NCBI GenBank assembly: GCA_018296165.2 | Contig: JACKQL020000016.1 | Span: forward strand, 930,001 to 994,000 | DNA length: 64,000 nucleotides | Source of the DNA: Termitomyces sp. T153 | Taxonomy: Eukaryota; Basidiomycota; Agaricomycetes; Agaricales; Lyophyllaceae | Direction: 5' to 3' | Shown: positions 11,505-23,539 of the stretch, piece after piece | Layout of the letters: every line of letters begins with the position of its first letter | Position numbering within the stretch: position 1 is the first letter of the stretch | Notes under the pieces: model-generated | The model's input: the letters and a program-made list of their open reading frames with translations, nothing else | The model's database searches: none | Told to the model about the DNA's origin: nothing | Position numbers and translations under genes: made by a program

Positions 11505-12711
11505 TGTCAGGTTCCGCTGACCACGGGGGCTCAGCTACACTGGGCAAGTCCTTACTAGGCAGACATGATTCTCTGCACTGACAACTGGGCACTTGGAGGT
11601 GTTCCAAATACTGGGGACTTGTGAGGATAGTTAGTGGGAATTGATCTGAGCAAGTCTGGGGAGGTCCAGAGGAGTAGAGGATGAGTTGTGGTGAATGGGG
11701 ACGGGCTTCACAGGGTTCAGGCATAAGTTCATATGTGAGTATTGCAGGTGTGGAGGAGACAGAGGCTATGTGAATGATGGGAGCAGAGCCAGAGTTCTGA
11801 TGGGGGATCAATGGGGATTGATAGGGTTCGGAGCTGAGCATGTAGCAAGGTCCGGAGTGGGTGAAGGAGTGTTGGGGGTTCGTAATTGTAATTGCAGAGT
11901 TTGTGAGGGTGTTATGGTTGAGAGGACTTGAGCACAATAGACAGAATCAAACGAGATGAGATGGAGTCAAATGAGATGAGACAGAGTCAAATGAAATGAG
12001 ACAAAGACAAGATGAGAACAAGAAGAGATTCAGGCAGAGACACAGAATGATAACAAAATGATAATGGAATAGAGACAAGATAAGACCAGGAGACTGAAAA
12101 TAAGGAAAACAAGACATGGAACATGAAATACGAGAAGAAATAATCAGAAACACATCAGGCCAGGTAGGTAAGTAGATAGGTAATCTCAAGACTAGAGTAT
12201 GAGAAGCTACTCTATGTCTTATATACTGACTACTGAAGAGCTCTGGGGATGTCAGCTGTGGTGGCGGGGCTTGGCAGAGCTTGACAGAGTCAATGAGTAT
12301 CAGTTATGACCAGAGGGTGGGCCACATTGATATGTTGATGGGATCAATTGTGATGTGGTCCATTCTGAGGTTGTTGTGATACTCCAGGATAAGTTGGGGG
12401 AGCCAGGGTGTCAAGTTGATGACGTGTAATAGGGTCAGGCACAGCAGGGGAGTGGTCTCAGGGGCTCAGGAAGTCCAGGGGAAGCACTGGTGGCTGCAGG
12501 GAAGACATCAGAGTTGGCCAGGGGGCCATTGGAGTTAGCCAAGAATGCATCGGAGTTAGCCAAGAATGCATTGGAGTTAGCCGAGAATGCATCAGAGTTA
12601 GCCAGAGTAGGCATGGAGTGCTGGGGAAGTTTGACAAAGCATCAGGGGAGGTTCCAGGGGGATGGAGGTTTGTCAGGCAATGTACAGGGCTTCAGGGAAT
12701 GGGTCGTGACA
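11505..12711 (-). repeat. 3' LTR of element III
   Basis: TGTCAGGTTCCGCTG to GTCGTGACA, 1207 bp, inverted relative to the element II LTRs and nearly identical to them in the R/U5 half. It is longer in U3, partly through repeats of a GTTAGCCAAGAATGCATCGGA-like unit around 12530-12600. On the sense strand a purine tract (GAAGGGGGGGTGA) precedes it. Confidence 0.85.
12528..12606. repeat. Short tandem repeat in the U3 of LTR III
   Basis: About four copies of a roughly 21-nt unit (GAGTTAGCCAAGAATGCATC with variants) follow one another. The element I LTR has about one to two copies at the equivalent place, so this explains much of the length difference. Confidence 0.7.
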
Positions 12712-12927
12712 TCACCCCCCCTTCAGCGTCGAGACCCTCAAGACGCGGGGAGCGGGTTGGGGATCGGTGGGGCATGGGAGTCAAAGCCAAGTAATATTGA
12801 TCAATCCGCAGTGAGTGATGGTGGTGTGGGAGGTGAAGTCAAAGCATGGCCGCCACTTCACCAGGGGGTTCTTCCTAATCAATTAAAAAGCCTTGGACAT
12901 ACTCCAGGGCTTCTCAAATTCTTTGTC

Positions 12928-14198
12928 ATGTCCTCTCCCAGTTACTCAGCTGCTTCTCCTGCCCCATTGTTTTCAGATGTGGATGAGGTGATTGTGTACA
13001 ACAGCGAGGGGGAGGAGTTCAAGCATCAGCACTAAGCTGGTGTGATATACTGGAGTCGTGAGCAGTATTGACTTGTTTTCTCAGGGTGGCTGATGGAGTT
13101 TTGCAGAGTTGTCTGTGGCAGTGGTGGGTTCCTCGGGGGGTCCTAGATGGGACAAATTCCATCCCATGGTGCCCCAATTGGCAGCAGAGGATGCGGAAGG
13201 GGTCCCACCATTGCAGCAAATCCCTCAGGCAGAGGTGATGGCAGAGGAGTTTGCAAGGGCATTGGTGCGAGCTCAGGGCCCTCTGATGCTAGAATGGTGT
13301 CAAAACAAGGCCCCAGTGAGTCTTTGAGTTCTCTTTTGTCACGTGTGCTGATCTGTTGCTCTTAGTGTGTTTTTTGTGTGTGGCGGGGCAAGGCCTGCAT
13401 CTTTGATGTGCCCTCCATGGGCTCGTGGCATGACACTTCCATTTGCCTTCCATGTTACGCAAGCCATGAGAAGTGCTTGATCTCATTGGAGTGGCAAGTG
13501 GCGTGCATTGCCACAGAGCAGGGGTGGGACAAGGACTGGGTGCGGAGTCAGCTGGGCGAGGTGTGGAAGACCTGGGTGTCAGGGGAGGAGAGTGCAGGGT
13601 GGTCTGCGGGGCAGGTCGGGCCTCCATGGGGTGGGCAGAGGAAGGGGGCATCCTTGGTGGCAGACCATGGGAAGTGGAGAGCTTCCCCGCCATCAGGGGC
13701 AGGGCCCAGCAAGCAGCCGCAGGGACATGAGCCAATGGCAGGTCCTTCCAGGTTTCACATTTACTCTCCCACCCTGGGTGTGCTCTTGGGATAGGTGTCA
13801 AGTTCTCCAGAGCCCCCGCCTTTGATCATAGAGGTCTTTCTTCACAAGCAGGTCGAGGTTCTAACAGTGGCATTGATGGCATGGGAGGAGGAGCTTTGCT
13901 GGGCAAGAGAAGATCAAGACACAGCACGGGCAGAGAAGGAGGTGTTGGAGAGCAGGCATGGAACACCTCGGTGCGAGTGGCAACAGAGCAAGCACCAGAG
14001 GTATGGGGCTTGTGGGAGTGTCTGACACAGTGGGAGGTGTGGCCTGGGGTGGGGGCAGAGGATCGGGGAATGGCACCAGAGGGTAGTTCACTGGGGGCGG
14101 AGCTGGAGGCAGCATGGCAGAGGGAGGATTGGCTGGTCAATGAGGCCACTTTGGAGCACACAGGGATCCTTCATAAGTGTTTTTCCCAATTCTCAATC
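12928..14198 (+). pseudogene. Antisense ORF of element III, Cys-rich (5' part)
   Basis: The ATG at 12928 starts MSSPSYSAASPAPLF and an acidic segment (DVDEVIVYNSEGEEF). An intron fits about 13033-13083. Exon 2 encodes a segment with AEEFARALVRAQGPLMLEW, followed by a GTGAGT..TCTTAG intron at about 13316-13365. Exon 3 has a Cys pattern CxxxxxxxxC..CLPCYASHEKC and EQGWDKDWV. The frame then becomes coiled and Glu-rich to about 14150. The remainder is at about 23540-23875 beyond element IV. A TAA ahead of the first intron and later frame changes suggest decay. Function unknown; the Cys/His spacing suggests metal binding. Confidence 0.6.
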
Positions 14199-14208
14199 TG
14201 TTGCTAAA

Positions 14209-15649
14209 ATGCATTGTTTTTGGGGTGAGGCTGGGTGCGGTGATGCAGCGAATTGTGGGGACATTCAGGAGGCGGGCCCCTCGACTCCCAAGGCTGCAGC
14301 TTGCAGCGTTGCTAGGAGGTTGGCGACATTGCCAAGATTGGCAACAACCCCAAGGAGCAAAGGGAAGGGGAAGGGAAAGGCACGAGATGAGGAGGACAAG
14401 GATATTGAGGTGAGTCTCTTTTTCTTCTTTTTCGCTAACCCTTGGCAACATTTGCTAACTTTCCTTGCAGGATCAAATTGAGGAAACATTTACTGACAAG
14501 CACTTGGCGGCACTCCTTTGCTAGCAAATGGAGAAGGCCAAGGGGAAGGTAACGGTGTTGCTAGAGAAGCAACAAGAGTATAAGCACATACAAGGAGCAG
14601 TAAGCACTTAGCAGCAATTGTTTCTTTCTTTGTCGCTAATGAATTCCTCTAGTGCGACAACTGCTGAGCCAATAATGACCCAGAGGGCTGCTGGTACCCC
14701 ATGGGGGTCCAGCCCTGTTATTGCTGTGACAGCACAAGGAAAAGCTGCTCGCACAGTGGATGGTTGTCGAGGAGCACTGGTGGCAAGTTCGCTAAGAGGA
14801 TAGCAACAAAGGCGGTGTTGGTAAGGAATGCAAGGGCTTTTGTAGAGCAACAGAGGGAGTTGGCAAGGTGAGGGGAGCCCATTGAGGTCAAGCATTCTAG
14901 CTTGATCCTACCAACATCGCAGGAGGAAGCTGTGGTTGGAGGCAGTGGAGGCGCTAAGGTGAAGAGCAGAGAGGTGGTGGAGAGCAACAAGGACAACAAT
15001 GACAGTGACGGCAATGTGCCCTTGGCACGGAAACGAGCAGCAAGTCCTGCGTCAGTTGCTAGTGAGGAGGGAGAGGGGGAGGTAGAGATGAGGGAGACTA
15101 CTCCCTTAGCAACTGTTGCTGAGGCGGAACGGGAGGCAAGCAACATGGAGGTCAAAGGCGGGGAGGAACTCAAGGCTGTCCCAGTCGTGGCTGAGGAGGA
15201 CCAGGAGGAGAAGAGGGCTGAGGAAGTCAAAGTCCGACAACGGGTAAGTCCTTTTCTTTTGCTAGCTTCTTGATCGCTAATCCCTTTGCTAGAGGACCTG
15301 GAGCAACACGCCTTTGCGCCATGTTGGCGACAACAAACTGGAGTGGTTGGGCAAGGATCTGGGCTGGCTGACACCGCTAACATCAGTGGCGTCACTAGTG
15401 GATTTCAACGAGAGGGCGGCAGGAGTGGAATGGCGGTTCCAGAGGGAGCTGGAGGCGGCCAGGGAGGAGTTGTTAGCGGCGCAGGCTCGTTACACTATGG
15501 CTAAGCAGACGTTGGCAACACTGGCGGGATATCAGTGCAACTGTCAGGCCTTCTTGGCCTGGCAAGAGGAGAACAACGTCGGAGAGGGAGATTTGGAGGA
15601 GGCCGAGGCAATGGAGGTGCCTGACAACGACGCTGACCTCGACACTTAG
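14209..15649 (+). pseudogene. Antisense intron-containing ORF of element IV
   Basis: On the strand opposite to pol, four exons are joined by clear introns: 14410-14470, 14600-14652 and 15244-15292, with GTGAGT/GTAAGC/GTAAGT donors and GCTAAC/GCTAAT-like branch sites. The last exon reads through a coiled-coil-like part (RELEAAREELLAAQARY, then MAKQTLATLAGY) and an acidic tail to TAG at 15647-15649. The middle part is Glu/Lys-rich and low-complexity. In-frame stops near 14520, 14664 and 14868 show decay. A TATA/poly-A-like AT-rich stretch (15662-15690) follows. The protein's role is unknown; its conserved intron structure argues that it was once a spliced gene. Confidence 0.6.
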
Positions 15650-16099
15650 TGCCAGTCGCCTCCTGTATATATTTTTATTTAGTTTTTTATTAGTACAGAC
15701 ACAGACTAGCCCCCTTAAGGGGCTCCAAAATGTATCATATTTGGCAATGATTCCAAGGCTGAGTGAAACCAAACCAAACAAAAACAAGAGCAATGGGGTA
15801 TTACGCATGGGCACCTGTCACCTAATGCTAGCGACGCAAGAAGGCAAATGCTCAGTAGGTCATCATGACAAAATACCTCTGGAGACGTGCCGAGCACTGG
15901 CAACAGAAGGGCCAAGTGCAGCATTGAAACAAGGAAGGAATGTAAAGTAATGGGCCTGTGAAAGGTTTCTTAACCAATGTAACAGCAATGAAAGCATAGC
16001 AAAAACAAAAGGACTTAATGTATTTGTGATAGATTCCTGGATAATAGGGGGGATTGGCACAATAAGAAACAAAGCAGAGTTAAGATAAGTCGCTAAGGC
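15650..16099. other. Spacer between convergent pol and antisense ORF (element IV)
   Basis: It holds AT-rich 3' flanks and a palindromic AGCCCCTTAAGGGGCT-like stretch (about 15710-15725) followed by CCAAAATG. The same GGCTCCAAAATG word marks the LTR/internal junction at 22489-22501. No ORF is convincing here. Confidence 0.4.
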
Positions 16100-19000
16100 T
16101 TAGCAAAAAAGGTAGTTTTCCTCTTCATTGGTGACATCGCCAGTATTGTCGTTGTTGATGAGTTCAGTCCACTCCAGTTCTCTGAGTTGAGAGGTGTTGA
16201 TGTCAAAAGCGTCGCTAGGCACTGTTATGTGTTCTCTAGCAAAATAGGGGACTAGGCGAAAGGCAGCAATGGGGCAATGTAGTATGGAGCCATCTAATTT
16301 GCAAACAATGTAAGCGCCTCCACGGTTGCGAGAGATTACCACTAGTGGGCCTAGGTAACAAGGTTTCATCTTCTTGTTATGCATTACCTTGATTCTAGTA
16401 TTTCTCATCAGTATGAGGTTGCCTGTTTTGAAATTGTAATCACGAATCGTAGCGGCGTGTTCTGTCTTGAAGCGGATGGCTGCTAAGCGATGAGCGCTAA
16501 GAACTTGGCTGTGAAGGTGGTCTAGATTTTCTTGGTGACACTGAAGGTCGATTGCCTGGCAGGCTATGAGGTCAGTTGTTGACAACAGCGAGTTTGGCAG
16601 CAGTTGCAAATATGTCGCTTCTACTATGTCAGCTGGCAAGAGAGGGTGGGTCCCGGTTGTCGCAAAATAAGGGGAGCAACCCATTTGCTTGCGCATGGTA
16701 ACACGTTCTGACCAAAAGACCGAGTAAGTAGTGGTACTCCACCTAGACTGATCACCATCGACCGCTTTGAAGAGGGCTTGGCAAACATCGAAATGGGGCT
16801 GCTTGACTATTCCATTGGCATGCTTATTGTAACCAGAGATCCAGATGTGGTGCAAGTTATACTTCTTCACCAAGTGGGTAGCCACCTTTAGGATTGGAGG
16901 TCCATTGTTGGTAACGATTTCACTAAGTGCTCCCCAACGACAAATGACATCCTCATACAGCCACTTAGTGATGGCTTCGGTGTTCTCTCTGGCAAGCATA
17001 TGAAACTCGGGGTAATGAGTCAGCAAACAATGTCCTTGAATGATGTATTTGAACTTATTGGAGGGTGGCATGAATATGGTGTCAACGTATATCTTGCTGA
17101 ACAAGGGCACTGGCGTAGTGACAGTTGGCAGAATGAGAACCTTGGTTGTCTGATGTATCTGGCAGAGATGGCAAGTCCGAAGGTACCACACAATATCAGC
17201 GCTAACTTGAGGCCACCAAAATTGTTCTAGGAGGGCTGAGCAAGTAGCGAAAAGACCTCTATGTCCCAAGTCATCATGCATAGCCTTCAGGACTCGTAAG
17301 CGACTAGTGGTGGGAATGAACAGCTTGTGAGCGCCATCTTGATTTCTTTGCCAAAGTTTGCCTCCCATAGCGAAGAACATAGAGGCGTAGCGAATGAAAG
17401 TGGCATAGTCTTTGTTGCTAAGGCCTTCAGGTCTGACGAGATTGTGAAGCCATTTTTCTACTAAAAGTACATGAGCATCACTGGTGATAGCTTTGGCACT
17501 GCGGGGTATGTCGCTATAAGTAGTGGTGCTGTCATCTTGGAGAGGTAGTATATCGTTGCTGGTCGCTACTTGTGGGAGAGTGTTGGTGTCGCTGGTGAAA
17601 GTCACTAAAGGATGCAAATAATCGTATTCGACCAAGGGAGGTAGGTGATGGGAGGCTGTGGAAACTTGGCAAAGTAGCGGCAGCGGTAACTGGGCTTGGT
17701 GGACAAACCCATGCAAGCAATCAATCCAATCCTCATAAACAGCGTTGTTGCTATCATCAACTGGAGGGTTGCCAGGCTGTGGCGGGCACCGTGAGAGACC
17801 ATCAGGACCATGGGAAGTTCCCTTAACGTGAACCAGCTCAAAGTGAAACATCAAAATTGCCATGATCCAGCAGTTCATGCTAGCGGAAGGCTGGATGTCG
17901 GGGTTTTGAAGCATACCCTTAATATAGTGAGCGTTGACTTCGATGATAAGGTTCCTGACACCAATGAGGTACATCCGTAAAGCTTGTAGCGCTCAATAAA
18001 GGCCATAGAGCTCCAACTTGGGCTGACTGAATCTGGCTTCTCTGTCATTTAGCATAATTGACCCAAAGCGGTTGTAGCGGCGTTCCTTGCGATTGTCGCT
18101 AGTGCACTGGCAAAGGTAATATCCTACTGCTATGTATGACGTATCCACCACTAAGATAACAGGGTCAGGTGATTCATAATTGATAGGAACAAGGGGCTTA
18201 GCGTCTTGTAAAGCCTTCACAAGGTTGCGCTGAGCATTTATCTGATTGGGGCCAAACTCAAAAGGGATGCCAATGTGAGTAAGTTTTGTTAGGTTGTTGG
18301 CTCAATGGGCAAAGTTCTTGACGAAAATTCTTAGTACCCCAACGGTACCTAGAAAGGCCCGAACTTCCAATAGTGACTTGCAAGGGCCCCATTGCTTGAT
18401 TAGCACTAAGCGACTTTTGTCAGGAATTTGACTGCTAGGAGTACAGACATGGCCTAGAATCTTGAATGTAGGGGCGCAGAGAACAAGCTTGTGACCTGAG
18501 AAGGTTCCACCGCAATATTTCATTCGCTGGAGAATCCTGTTGAGAAGTTCAAAGAACTCCCATAGCGCTAGGCAAATGTTTGAGTTAGCGGGATGCCTGT
18601 TAACAATCTTCCAGTCCTTGGGTCCTTTAGCGCCAACGTCATTGATAAAGCTGAGCACGTTATGGGGGATCTCTGGCTGCAAAATAAAGGTAATGTCGTC
18701 ATGAAATATAGGCACAGAGTTGGTCCATCCCATCGGCAAGGTCACTAAGCGAAGGGCACCAAACAGAGTCTGGAATGTTGTTAAGTCACATGATGCTGGG
18801 TCAATAAGTTGCTCATCATAGCCAACGTAGAGATCAAGAGTGGCACCACAGATGCGTCCAGCAAAAGATTCTGCAACGTGGTCTGGAAAAGGTGGTACTC
18901 CAGAATGGCAGATGGTGACATGGTTTAGCAGCTCGAGACTGCACAATCCTGAGCTTACCATTTTTCTTGAGAACGCAAAACCATCGCAAGCGGTAAGCAG

Positions 19001-20628
19001 AGTTTGAAGGTTTGTAGATGCCCGTGCTAATCTTGTTGCGAATAATCTCGCATAATTCCTTTTCTAGCCCTGGTGGTATGGGGCGATTGTGCTGGACCCA
19101 TGGTACGTGTGGAATTGTCGGTATGCGTACTGGCGGGAAGAAGTCGGGGCGCAAGCTTCCTCATTCAGAATCTTCCCAAGTGAAAGCTTTTTCCTGTTTG
19201 GCAACCATGTCAACTAATACATTGATTTCGTCACTAGTGAGGAACCCTGTGTCATGGTCCTCAACCAGTTTTGCCCATTGCTTGCTAGTGAATCGCTTTG
19301 TCGGGACAAAAGGTGGCGGATTTGGGTTAAGCAGAGGGATTGTCGCTAGTGGATTGCCAATAATCTGGCACTCTATTTGAAAGTCCTCACTAACATGGCT
19401 GGTGACTGGTTTGGTTTTCATAGCGACGGGCTTGTACTTCTTCTTGACCTGTACTCCTTTTCGCTTAGGGGGTTTGTTAGTGACATATTGAGCGGGGAAT
19501 GGAATGTTAACGTAGGTGGGGGTAGTGTCTGTAACGCATGTATCAGGTGGTAAAGTCTGTCCGAGAATCAAGGGGTTAGATGTATCAGTAGAAACAAGAT
19601 AAGAACTAGGTGGAAGGGACAAATTGGAAATATCGCTAGCCATAGTGTAAAGGTATGCTAGTGTGGGATCAGTCTGTGTGTCAGAATTGGTAAGTAAAAC
19701 GAAGTCACAAGAAGCTATACAAGTCGCTAGACCAGTTGAATGGTCATAGCTGATAACAATCGCTATGCTGCTATCTTCTTCAATGCCTTTGGCAATGAAA
19801 GCAATGGGGTGCCTTGGTTTTGAAGCAAACATTTTGGCGGTTGTTTCTCTTGGATTTGCCGCATGGAAAGGTAGGGATAGTGCGCCATTGGCCAGTATTG
19901 GAGTCCATGATTGTTATGGTGGTTTCAACATTGCTAAGTGTGTTGACTGTACTTCGAGTTAATACATCAAAGGGGCATCCAAGTAGAATGTCATAGGCAG
20001 GAGACCATAAAACGTGGATTTGTAGATAAACCGTTATGTCACCAATAGTGCAGGGTACGTTGCGAGCAAGTCCTAGCAATCGATCCACGGTACCATTGGT
20101 GCTCTGCATATTTAACACAATGTTGGGGTCGTAAGATAGCCCAATGTTGCTGGCAATTTCTGCAGACATCAAAATTATCTGAGAACCACTGTCATGAATG
20201 CATTCCACTTCCTCTTTGTTGTCGATCAGCATCATGACAGTACAAAGTGACTGAGAATCCTTAGCGACAGTGAGCACCACAGGCTCTTTTCCATGGGGTA
20301 GCAAATCAATGTAAGCTTTGACAGGGTCAACAGAAGCAAATGGTGCCTTGTCAGAGGTAAGTCTGTTAGCGGTATCGGCGTTGGATCCAAGCAAAAACTG
20401 GGGTTCTTCAATAGCAAACGTCGGCAAAATATCTTCAAAAATATTGCTGGGGTCCTGTGCCGTATTAGCACTAGCACCTACCAATCGTTTGGGCGTAACC
20501 ACTGTCCTAAACTGATTCCTAATGTCCTGTGATACTGAGCAAAGTTCGCCAACCAATACTGTAACCTTGGTGCTTAAGACCCGTTCAAAAACTGCCTTGG
20601 ATTGCTCAATGTTGTAAATGGGTGGCAT
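16100..20628 (-). pseudogene. Pol polyprotein of element IV (protease, RT, RNase H, integrase)
   Basis: Protease: HDSGSQ near 20185-20200 in the frame 19780-20628. RT: 18302-19154 in two frames (an apparent 2-nt loss near 18935), with the catalytic YxDD replaced by FINDV. RNase H: 17990-18240. Integrase: in the 624-residue open frame 16100-17974, with an H-H-C-C finger (HDDLGHRG..CHLCQ), then catalytic positions YVDT, VTNNG (Asp to Asn) and NGIVKQ (Glu to Lys), and a C-terminal LGPLVVISRNRGGAYIV segment like the GPF/Y module. A TGA at about 17992-17994 and another near 18300 fit former CGA codons. Enzymatically dead. Confidence 0.8.
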
Positions 20629-20899
20629 AGTTTGATATGCGCCGTCATTAGTTCTGTCGAGAGCAGCGAAATTCCTGTCAGAGGGAGGGGCATAGCAACT
20701 AGGGATGCCTGAAAACGGATGGATGGGAGGCTGAGCGATGGGTTCCTTAGCAACAGACGGTGGTTCATTGGCAATGGTATATTCAGGTGCTTTGCCTTTG
20801 TCTGCAGGCTTAGTGGCGGGAGCCGTAGTTGAATCGGAAGGGGATGAAGTTGCCGAGGTGTTGCTAGTTGAGGGTGCTGCCTTTGGGGCATCATTTGCT

Positions 20900-22480
20900 G
20901 GTCAGTAAGTTGTGCGGGGCACTTGTACGCCATCAAACTTTTAGCCATTTTGCCTGAGGGCAAAGAGTTTGCGTTCCAAAGCCTCGATCCATTCTTCCTT
21001 GCTTAGCACTCGGCCCATAGCAACGTCCTGTTGCATTACCTCATGGATTAGCGACTGCTGCATAGCCGCCTGCTCTGGATCTGGGTTAGTGTTAGAAGAG
21101 AGTCTGCCTGTGACAATTTGTCCTGGGTTAAGCCGGTGCCATTCCTCAATGCGTTCCATGTATAGTCGCTTGCCGAAATAATTGGGAATCATAGTGCCAG
21201 ACAGTAAAACAATCTTGCCTTCAGCATTATGACAAATCTTACCCTGTAGGATCATTTGCTCCAGCGTTATACAAGGACCATAGTGTGACCAGTTTCACCA
21301 CAAAAGTGGCAAGTGCTGTTAGCAAACTGTTGGCAAGGTTGGGCGTTACCATTGGTCAACAGAGCTTCCAAACGTTCCAGGGCACTGACAATCGCTGTAG
21401 TGCTCACTAATTCCAAAGTTTCTTGCTTAGGCGCAGGTGAAGGGGCGGTTGGCGGGTTAGCGATTGGTGATGACAAATGAATACTGCTGGTGCCATTGCT
21501 GGCCTTGGTAGTAGAGGTGTCTGTTCCCTTTAAAACCCACTTCGCACCTTTGAAAACTTGATCAACCTCATAAGGGTCCTCAGGATGGTGGTCGGGAAGA
21601 GTGATTTTGAGACAGTGAACGATTTTAGACCATAGCAATGTAGTGATACCTTGTTGGAACAAGTGACGTTCCTTGTTTCAATAGAGTTTGCCATTAGCAA
21701 GTAACCATCTGGCGATATGTTGGAAATCTCTGTAGTAGTCGGAGAATCTTCCCAAAGTCGCTAAGCTGCTGTTGAAAGTCTGGTTGACAAGTCGTTCAAG
21801 GTTGCCAAGATTATAACGAGCACTAGCATCAGTGCCAGGGTACAACCTAAGCACTGCCGCTTTCCATTCCTGGTACGTATATGGTCGAGGAGCATTGTTG
21901 CCAATAATAACGTTGTCACCAAATTCAGGTAGGCCAAGCCAGGTTTCTGCCGTGTCATAAGAGACGTATCAAGCCACATATTCCTTCTTCTGCGTGTCAT
22001 CAGCAATGCCACAGTCAGCAAAGAGATATTCCAGTTCCTTGAAGTATTGGGGAGTTCCCTAGGGTGACTCTCATCCCACTTAGGTGCAGTTGTGTTGTTG
22101 CATGGCGGCATTCTAGCATGCTGAGCAGCGGGGTCGTTGTTCATGTTAGCAATTGTCGGATTTAGTGAAGGAAAGGGGTTAGTTGGTGATGAAGGGATAG
22201 ATTGAGCTTCTGGGAAGAATAGAGAGTCAGTAGATGTCAAAGGTGAAAGTGGTGCGTCAAGGAAACTTTTGATAAAGGTGCCTGGAAAATCAGCAAGGAT
22301 TTCGCTAACGTCACAAAGGTTTCTAGCAGTTTTGAGTTTGTCAGCAAGAGGTCAAGAACGGACTGCTGTTGAAGAGTGCTGAGGGGTTGAAAGGGTGGAC
22401 GGGGGTGGTTCAATAAGGTTTTCCAAGCGACGTTTCGCTTGAGCTCTTGTTTCTGGCGGAATGGTTAACTTCAAAGTACC
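20900..22480 (-). pseudogene. Gag of element IV
   Basis: The coding is split over frames 20941-21255, 21267-21662 and 21761-22240, with coding-like sequence extending to about 22480. A zinc-knuckle remnant CHFCGETGHT is encoded near 21275-21310. A segment TAPKWDESHPRELP near 22070 marks the start of a capsid-like region. Frameshifts near 22030 and 21665 and a stop upstream of 22240 break it. Confidence 0.65.
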
Positions 22481-22499
22481 CTTGTGGTGGGCTCCAAAA

Positions 22500-23535
22500 T
22501 GATGTGCTCCTATGCCACTTAGTGCCGTGCAGGAAACCTAAAGAGAGGACCTGACACTAGTCACTAGATAGGGTAGCTGGCAGTAGGAAGTTAATAGTTG
22601 AGGGCAAATCAGTAACCGTCCCAGAGAACTAGAGCAAAAGTTGAGTTGTGGGGTGAAGTAGAAAGAAGTCGCTATTGCCAGCTGAAGTCATTGTAACAGT
22701 GGTGAGGAGAGTATGGAGAGAGAAGATGGTAAGGGAAGGATTGAAACCAAGGGACAAATGTGAACTAGTCACTAGCCAGAGTCGCTAATGTTGCTAAGTT
22801 GAATTAACACAAATAGGCACCCGTAGTTGGTACCTCACTAAGTCGAAGTTGAGGAGGCTCGTCGCTAAGCTGGAGTCAAAGACAAAATAAGGGAAAGGCA
22901 GGCAAAGTGAAATCTCAAGCTGGTAGGCTTAGAGAGAGAGCAGCTAATCAACTCTGAAAGGGGTGCTCTGTTCCATTCTTCTCTGTATCCCTAGTGTCTA
23001 TGTACAGTCAGTATTTATACGTTTTGAAGTATAGTATGTGAAAGTAAACAAATAAGTACTACTAGCGACGGCGTCTGTCACTGTGCTTATGGTGCATACA
23101 AGGCGTCAGTCAGTAACTAAGTGAAAAATCCTAGGCAAAGTCTTGGCGACGCTTAATCGCTAATAAAAACCAAAACAAGAAATGAGTCTGATGTCAACAC
23201 CTGAAGCATAGATGCCATTCAAGTAGGTTGGTATGCTTGGCAAACAAAATGATAGTAGAAAGGTACACATCTGATAATTTGTCCATATATGGTAGGAGAA
23301 TGCCATTTTGTTGCCAGGATTGCTAGGGTCGCTAATAATTGTTGCTAGGGGGTCTAGGCCTTGATGATCTAGGCCCAAGCTCCAGACTCCGCATGATATT
23401 TCTCATGCTCAATAAGTCTCGTGGTCGCTAGGTTCTCATGCTTTGGTCCAACCCTCAGGCTCGGTCCCATGTGCTGAGTGTTGTGACTTGTATCAAATAC
23501 AAAGTAGTCAGCTGCTGCTAAGTCCGCAATGCCAA
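22500..23535 (-). repeat. 5' LTR-like region of element IV
   Basis: It starts TGATGTGCTCC next to GGCTCCAAAA (on the sense strand, LTR end then TTTTGGAGCCCACC). A sense-strand TATAAATA lies near 23020, followed by about 500 bp of R/U5-like sequence. No second copy was found at the left end of the element, so LTR status is inferred from position, TATA box and a TGG-containing candidate tRNA primer site (22487-22499). Confidence 0.5.
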
Positions 23536-23539
23536 AAAA

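Noticed and set aside
15731..16099. Candidate second LTR of element IV starting TGTATCATAT after CCAAAA
   Set aside because: Only the first bases resemble the LTR edge at 22500; the following 370 bp show no similarity and no TATA box or matching end.
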